Shown one piece after another: positions 56,990-64,000 of a stretch of 64,000 nucleotides of DNA (positions are counted from its first letter, which is position 1; each line of letters starts with the position of its first letter). This DNA comes from Deinococcus betulae (GTDB taxonomy: Bacteria > Deinococcota > Deinococci > Deinococcales > Deinococcaceae), in assembly GCF_020166395.1 (NCBI RefSeq), contig NZ_JAIQXU010000005.1, positions 1 through 64,000 on the forward strand, in the 5' to 3' direction. The notes under the pieces are model-generated. The model was not told where the DNA came from and made no database searches. It saw nothing but the letters and a program-made list of their open reading frames with translations. The translations under genes were made by a program, and so were the position numbers.

Positions 56990-59380
56990 ATGACCCTACG
57001 GACATTGGGGGGCCTGTCCGTGGAAGGCGTGACCTTCCGGCGGGAAAAGGTGCTGCTGCTGCTGGCTTATCTGTGCATAGAAGGCCCGCAGCCCCGGCGG
57101 CGTCTGGCCGAACTGTTCTGGCCCGAGGCCGCCAATCCCATGAACTCGCTGGCGCAGCATCTGGTGCATCTACGCGGCCTGGCCGGTGCCCTGGCCGAAG
57201 ATGGCCCCCGCGTGGCGGCGGGCATGGCCTGCGACGCCGCCCTGCTGCGGGACGCCACGCGCCGGGGCCGGGCCGCCGAGGCCGCCGCCCTGTACGCCGG
57301 CCCCTTTCTGGACGGCCTGGGCATTCCGCTGGGCGCCGACCTGGAGGAATGGGTGTATGACACCCGCGAGGCCCTGGCCCTGGAGGTGCGAGGCGCCCTG
57401 CTGACCCTGGGTGCGCAGGCCGCCGCCCACGGACAGCGTGAGGCGGCAGGAGACCACGCTGCCCGCGCCCTGACCCTGGCCGGCGCCCCCCCCGCCGATG
57501 AACTGGACCTGCCCCGGCTGCACCACCTGCTGACCCTGGGTGGGCACCCGCTGGCGACCCAGGTGGAGCGTGACGCCCGCACCCTGGGGCTGGACCTGGA
57601 CGCCGCGCCGCAGACCAGCAGCGCACCTTTCGTGGGCCGAAGTGCGGAACTGGCCGCCCTGGGCGCCCTGACGTCCGGCCAGTTTGTCTGGGTCAGCGGA
57701 CACGCAGGGATGGGCAAAACGGCGCTTCTGGAGGCCCTGGCCCGCAGCGGCGGCTGGACGGTGTTGCCGGGGCGGCTGGACCTACCGTACGGGACGCTGG
57801 CTCCGCTGGGGGCCGCGCCACCAGGAGGCGCCCACGCCGCCGCGCTGCCACTGCGCGACCCGCACCTGAAGTTGGCCATAGACGGCTGGGAGGGCACCGA
57901 CGAGGCCACCCGCGCGGTCCTGGCCCAGGCGGCGCGTACCCGCCCCGGCGCCCTGCTGGTGGTGACGGGGCGCCTGCACCCGCCCTTTGATGTGGACGCC
58001 CACTTGAAACTGGCGCCGCTGACCCCCGACGAGCTGGCAAACGCCGACCTGTATGCCCAGACTGACGGCCACCCAGCACTGGTGGGCGCAGCGCTACGGG
58101 GGCAGCCGCTGGACCTGCGACTGGGGGCGCGGGTCCGGGCCTACCCAGCGCCGGTGCGCGACACCTTTCTGCTGCTGGCCCTGCAAGACCAGCCCAACCT
58201 GCGCGCCACCCGCGCTGCCCTGGGCCTGACTGCCGACGAATTCGCCCGCACCCTGTCCTTTCTCACGACCGAGGGTCTCACGAGCGAAGCCGGGCGCGTC
58301 TACGCCGCTGCCGCCACCCGCGACCACCTGAATCAGGTGCAGGTTCACGCCGCGCTGCTGCACCTGAAACTGGGCCGCGCTCTACCCGAAGCTGACGCCT
58401 GGCCCCACTACGAGCAGGCCCGTGACCTCTGGGAAGACCACGACGAGGCCCGCGCTGCCTGCGCGGCCCGCCTGCGTGCCCAGACGCTGCTGAAGCGCGG
58501 TTACCCCGGCCCCGCCGCCGCGCTGCTAGACACCCTGGCCGATGTGGCCAGCCTGGCCTTTCCTCACGCCTGGGCGCTGATTGGCGTGGGGAGGTACAAC
58601 GATGCATACACCCGCCTCAATGCCCTGTCCGAGCAGGCGCAGGGCACACCTGAAGCCCTGGCCGTGCGCGCCACGACCCTGGTGCGGTTAGGTCGAGCAG
58701 AAGAAGCGGTGGCGCTGGCAGGGCAGATCGGGGGGAGTGGGCCGGAGGCGGCCCATGCGGCGAGCGTGAAGGCTCATGCGGCTCGGATTCGTGAGCAGTG
58801 GGCAGAAGCCCGGCGCCATAGTCAGATTGCTGCTGATTTGTGGCAAGTCAATGGAGATGAGGAGCGGGAACTGGCGGAGTTGGTGATGGTGGCACGGGTG
58901 CGGGTAAAGCTGGGAGCAGAGCCACAGGAGGCGTTCCGCGCAGTTCTCGCTTCGACAAATGGCATGCCCAGCGTTCGAGGGCTCGCTCTCGTGAATTATT
59001 CTCAGGTTCTACAGGAAGCGTCCCAGTATCAAATTGCTGAAACAGTCATGCTTGATGCACTCCAGGATTTGAAAACGGCTGGCGATTATGCTGGTCTGGC
59101 GGGGGTTCACATTAACCTGGGAGTAGCTTTTCACCAGTCTGGCCGTCTTAAAATTGCTGTCGAGCATTATCAGCGTGCTGTTGGCTACCTTAAAGGCAGT
59201 GGCAACTTGAGGCATTTAGGTGTTGTTCTGAGCAACCTTAGTGAGATAGAAGGCGATCTGAGCGCCTTTGAAGATTCTTTGAAAATGCTGGAACAGGCTG
59301 GGCATCAGGAATTGGTGGCTCAGATTCGCCGGAATGCCCAGCTCAGTGCTTCTCCTCCGGCTTCAACGTTGCAGTCGTGA
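56990..59380 (+). CDS. SARP-type regulator: winged helix, BTAD, STAND NTPase and TPR
   Basis: A 796-residue regulator in the opposite domain order to those at 34127 and 38740. Residues 1-75 form a compact winged helix (RTLGGLSVEGVTFRREKVLLLLAYLCIEG, LAELFWPEAANPMNSLAQHLVHLRG). BTAD covers 90-190, then a STAND NTPase with VSGHAGMGKTALLEAL at about 235-250, and TPR repeats to the end. From about 58730 on, the codons become clearly less GC-rich, so the TPR end differs in origin or selection. It is followed by a secreted subtilase gene 64 bases later. Confidence 0.85.
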   Translation: MTLRTLGGLSVEGVTFRREKVLLLLAYLCIEGPQPRRRLAELFWPEAANPMNSLAQHLVHLRGLAGALAEDGPRVAAGMACDAALLRDATRRGRAAEAAALYAGPFLDGLGIPLGADLEEWVYDTREALALEVRGALLTLGAQAAAHGQREAAGDHAARALTLAGAPPADELDLPRLHHLLTLGGHPLATQVERDARTLGLDLDAAPQTSSAPFVGRSAELAALGALTSGQFVWVSGHAGMGKTALLEALARSGGWTVLPGRLDLPYGTLAPLGAAPPGGAHAAALPLRDPHLKLAIDGWEGTDEATRAVLAQAARTRPGALLVVTGRLHPPFDVDAHLKLAPLTPDELANADLYAQTDGHPALVGAALRGQPLDLRLGARVRAYPAPVRDTFLLLALQDQPNLRATRAALGLTADEFARTLSFLTTEGLTSEAGRVYAAAATRDHLNQVQVHAALLHLKLGRALPEADAWPHYEQARDLWEDHDEARAACAARLRAQTLLKRGYPGPAAALLDTLADVASLAFPHAWALIGVGRYNDAYTRLNALSEQAQGTPEALAVRATTLVRLGRAEEAVALAGQIGGSGPEAAHAASVKAHAARIREQWAEARRHSQIAADLWQVNGDEERELAELVMVARVRVKLGAEPQEAFRAVLASTNGMPSVRGLALVNYSQVLQEASQYQIAETVMLDALQDLKTAGDYAGLAGVHINLGVAFHQSGRLKIAVEHYQRAVGYLKGSGNLRHLGVVLSNLSEIEGDLSAFEDSLKMLEQAGHQELVAQIRRNAQLSASPPASTLQS

Positions 59381-59444
59381 AATGGACAGCACCAATCATG
59401 GCCCGGTCATGCCATGGCGGGCACGCTGTACACCGGAGGTTGGC

Positions 59445-61049
59445 ATGAAAAGACGAGGAAAAGTGTTGGCGGTGTGCGCCGCCGCAGGAATGCTAACGGC
59501 GGGCGCCCAGAACGTGACAGCGGCCAATACCCTACGGTTATTCCCGGCGGCAGCGGCACCAGGCGAAACGGCGTGGTTGGTGGGGGCAGCCAATCTAGGG
59601 ACGCAAGGGCGGATCTGGGTGGGTGGGCAGGCCACGTCATACACCCGCGACGTGGCGTCAGGCTGGCTGGCCTTTCAGGTGCCTAAGACCGCAGCGGGTG
59701 GGCCGCAGTTCGTCGGCTTTCAGGGGCCAGTGGAAAAAAGCGCGCTGGTGTTAAATGTCTTGCCAACCGAGGCGGCGGCGCAGAATGTGGTGGCCTACGT
59801 TCGCCCCGCTGCGGTGAATACAGTGCAGCGTGAGTACGGAATGCGATTGCGTCGTCTTTTTGAAACCTGCCAGAAATCCTGTCCCCAGGCTGTGAGGGCG
59901 GTCATTGAACGTCTGGCGGTGCTTAAGCCGCCGTCCTTCACACCTCTGACGGCGAGAACCGGAGGCGCAGGAAACCCTGGAGCGGTCGGAACGCTAAACC
60001 CGAATGTTCTGGCCGTGCCTGCCATGCAAACGCTTGACCTCTCTACGCTGGCGAAGACTGTCCCTGCGGCCACGAATGCTCCTCTCTGCTCCTTGGTGGC
60101 TGGGGAGTTTCCTACAGCAGGGCTACCCACTGGACAGGTGCTGAGCTTACTAGGGTTGTTATTCGGTCCGGAAATGCAGATAGACCCTACAACTGTAGGT
60201 CATCCCGACCAATCCGCCACACCCTTCAAAAACGAATCTCCTACCACCATTATCAGTAAGGTCATGAATTTCAAAGGCGGCAACGGCAAGGGCGTGACCA
60301 TCCACATTCTCGACACTGCCAGCGGTCCAGGCCGCGCCGACCCCTTCGTCATGGCCGAGCCGGTCAACTACTACAACGAGATTTACAAAGGCCGCCCGTA
60401 CCACGGCAGCGTGGCGGGCATGATTGCAGGCACTCTGGCTCCTAATGCAGCCATCAGCTACAAGCCCGTGTGCGACCGCGACGGCCAATGCTCGACCCTT
60501 AAAACCGCGCAGGCTCTGTGCGCCGTGGTGGCTGAAGCCAAACGCAGCGGGCGTCATGTGGTGAATCTCAGTGTGGGTGGGCCCTACCCAACAGTGGGTT
60601 TGCAGCTGGCCCTGCGGGAGGTAGCGGCGGCTGGGGTGCCTACTGCGGCGGCTTATGGCAACCGCGACGACTGCGCTGGGCTGGTCAAGGGTGACCGCTG
60701 CCATCACTTTCCGGCTGACTGGAGCAGTGAGTTCCAGCTGGCTGCTGCTCGGCCCGCTGGCACCATGCTCTACAGCGTGGCCGGCTGGGATATCGCCACG
60801 AAACAGATGGCGACCTACAACCGGGGCGTGGGCAATCCTGGCGTGACCACCCTGCCACCCAGCGTGCAGGCGCCCGGCGAGTTCTGGATGGGCGGCCTGC
60901 CCTACTTCGGCAGCAGCTTTGCCGCGCCTGTCGTCAGCGGCGTCCTGGCCAACTGGATGAGCTGCCGCGCTGGGGTGCCGCTGCTGCCGCTGCTGAACAC
61001 GCCAGGGCAACTCCCACTGCCGCTGGCCATCCTGAGCGCCTGCCCGTAA
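59445..61049 (+). CDS. secreted S8 family serine protease (subtilase)
   Basis: A 534-residue exported protein with signal peptide (GKVLAVCAAAGMLTAGAQNVTA). An N-terminal beta-rich region (about 30-130) and a Cys-containing propeptide-like part precede the catalytic domain. The triad is Asp in IHILDTASG, His in RPYHGSVAGMIAG and Ser in FGSSFAAPVVSGVLANW. Several Cys near the substrate region (VCDRDGQCS, DDCAGLVKGDRCH) may form disulfides. GGAGG precedes the ATG at 59445. It lies directly downstream of a BTAD regulator that may control it. Confidence 0.9.
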   Translation: MKRRGKVLAVCAAAGMLTAGAQNVTAANTLRLFPAAAAPGETAWLVGAANLGTQGRIWVGGQATSYTRDVASGWLAFQVPKTAAGGPQFVGFQGPVEKSALVLNVLPTEAAAQNVVAYVRPAAVNTVQREYGMRLRRLFETCQKSCPQAVRAVIERLAVLKPPSFTPLTARTGGAGNPGAVGTLNPNVLAVPAMQTLDLSTLAKTVPAATNAPLCSLVAGEFPTAGLPTGQVLSLLGLLFGPEMQIDPTTVGHPDQSATPFKNESPTTIISKVMNFKGGNGKGVTIHILDTASGPGRADPFVMAEPVNYYNEIYKGRPYHGSVAGMIAGTLAPNAAISYKPVCDRDGQCSTLKTAQALCAVVAEAKRSGRHVVNLSVGGPYPTVGLQLALREVAAAGVPTAAAYGNRDDCAGLVKGDRCHHFPADWSSEFQLAAARPAGTMLYSVAGWDIATKQMATYNRGVGNPGVTTLPPSVQAPGEFWMGGLPYFGSSFAAPVVSGVLANWMSCRAGVPLLPLLNTPGQLPLPLAILSACP

Positions 61050-61060
61050 GCCAAAAGAAA

Positions 61061-61092
61061 AAGCCCGCCCTGTTGACCGGGGCGGGCTTTTT
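61061..61092 (+). terminator. bidirectional terminator between subtilase and gyrB
   Basis: AAGCCCGCCC pairs with GGGCGGGCTT around a 9-base loop, followed by TTTTT; A-rich sequence on the other side gives a T-tract for the minus strand too. It lies between convergent genes. Confidence 0.9.
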
Positions 61093-61114
61093 CTTGGCTC
61101 AGGTTATACAGATT

Positions 61115-61225
61115 CAGATGAAATCCGAGTGGACTTGGGAAGCTGCGCAGCAGAGCGAGCAGGTGCGCGAGATGGAAGCGCAGACGGAAAGGCACCGGCT
61201 GCGCTGCAATTAAGCGGAATCCGTA

Positions 61226-61227
<2 letters not shown>
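61115..61227 (+). repeat. interspersed repeat, copy 7
   Basis: Starts CAGATGAAATCCGAGTGGAC, has GGAAGCGCAGACGGAAAGGC and ends AAGCGGAATCCGTATTA. The end of the copy overlaps the gyrB stop codon. Confidence 0.75.
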
Positions 61228-63523
<2,296 letters not shown>

Positions 63524-63524
63524 T

Positions 63525-63530
63525 TACAAT
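63525..63530 (+). promoter_or_regulatory. -10 box of the vWA gene
   Basis: TACAAT, 9 bases before the ATG at 63540. Confidence 0.5.
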
Positions 63531-63539
63531 GCACGGCGA

Positions 63540-64000
63540 ATGCTCCGCATAGCCCTGCTGTCTGCCTCATTGCTGGCCAGCGCCGCCAGCGCGCAGGAGG
63601 TGGCGTGCGCGCTGCCTCAGGCGCCGCTGCCGACCCGGACGCGGGCTGTCTTTGTGCTGGACACCAGCGGCAGCATGCGTGGTATCGGAGACGGGCGGGC
63701 CGACATCTTCGAGCGGGTCAAGGCCAGTATCGGGGCGTACGTACGTTCGCAGCAGCCGGACCAGGTGGAACTGATGACCTTCGATTCAGGTCTGCGCTCG
63801 CGCCGCACCTTCACGCGCCCTGCAGGCACCCCGGCGTGGAATGCGGCGCTGGGTGGCCTGCAGGCCGACGGCGAGAACACCTATCTCTACCGCAGCCTGC
63901 GTGACGCCCTGGCGCCCCTGTCGGCAGCAGGCGGCGCGGTCACGCAAGTGTTCGTGCTCACCGACGGCCGCGACAACGACACCCGGGCGGCAGGTCAGGC
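63540..64000 (+). CDS. secreted von Willebrand factor A domain protein (partial)
   Basis: The first 153 codons of a gene cut by the window edge. A signal peptide (LRIALLSASLLASAASAQ) is followed by a vWA domain with the MIDAS motif DTSGSM (AVFVLDTSGSMRG) and the later FVLTDGRDND metal-site strand. vWA domains bind divalent metal and protein partners outside the membrane. Divergent from gyrB. The rest of the protein cannot be seen. Confidence 0.85.
   Translation, partial: MLRIALLSASLLASAASAQEVACALPQAPLPTRTRAVFVLDTSGSMRGIGDGRADIFERVKASIGAYVRSQQPDQVELMTFDSGLRSRRTFTRPAGTPAWNAALGGLQADGENTYLYRSLRDALAPLSAAGGAVTQVFVLTDGRDNDTRAAGQ

Overview
The window looks like a chromosomal segment of a Deinococcus-type bacterium. 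It is GC-rich. More than twenty genes begin 5 to 9 bases after a TANNNT -10 box with no ribosome-binding site, which is the leaderless pattern known from Deinococcus. gyrB has a 17-bp palindrome resembling the radiation/desiccation response motif, and HisG is the short form that needs HisZ. No tRNA, rRNA, CRISPR array or intact insertion sequence was seen.

Layout. 0.3-9.8 kb: DUF697 protein, cysS behind an attenuator-like hairpin, a LysR regulator with its own operator, phoU, a YciI protein, an M3 oligopeptidase, and a truncated-haemoglobin fusion upstream of sppA. 10-18.2 kb: cytochrome c, a cobalamin-binding-type protein without export signal, a TetR regulator, mtnN-lrgA-lrgB, a MalY-type lyase, hisZ-hisG and an Ig-like lipoprotein. 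18.7-24.6 kb: an operon of an altered endonuclease III, a CysQ-like phosphatase and an acetyltransferase, then a 2-hydroxyacid dehydrogenase, a membrane protein and mnmA. 25-34 kb: three secreted proteins of unknown role, a FadR-type regulator with its operator and a membrane hydroxylase, lysA behind a LacI-type operator, a NERD nuclease, a phospholipase A2 lipoprotein, a TetR regulator and terC.

34-41.7 kb is the most unusual stretch. It holds two paralogous ~990-residue regulators (STAND NTPase, helical repeats, C-terminal winged helix and BTAD). One of them is the last gene of an operon that starts with a 52-codon exported peptide ending in a Trp/Pro-rich tail. The operon promoter carries two 9-bp direct repeats at an 11-bp period, 7 bp upstream of the -10 box, which is the geometry bound by SARP/OmpR-type activators. 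I read this as a candidate peptide-sensing regulatory system.

42-51 kb: ppc, a YmdB phosphodiesterase, a DUF4157 polymorphic toxin with a C-terminal zincin domain and a probable immunity gene, and an RlhA-type U32 protein. 51-64 kb: a DUF402 protein, a nucleotidyltransferase, mutS, a 40-residue protein with its own signals, a pterin dehydratase with a thioesterase, a kynurenine-formamidase-like cyclase, a third BTAD/STAND regulator next to a secreted subtilase, gyrB, and the start of a secreted von Willebrand A protein.

Seven copies of a ~110-160 bp interspersed repeat with GGAATCCG-like ends and a variable central hairpin lie between genes from 4 to 61 kb.
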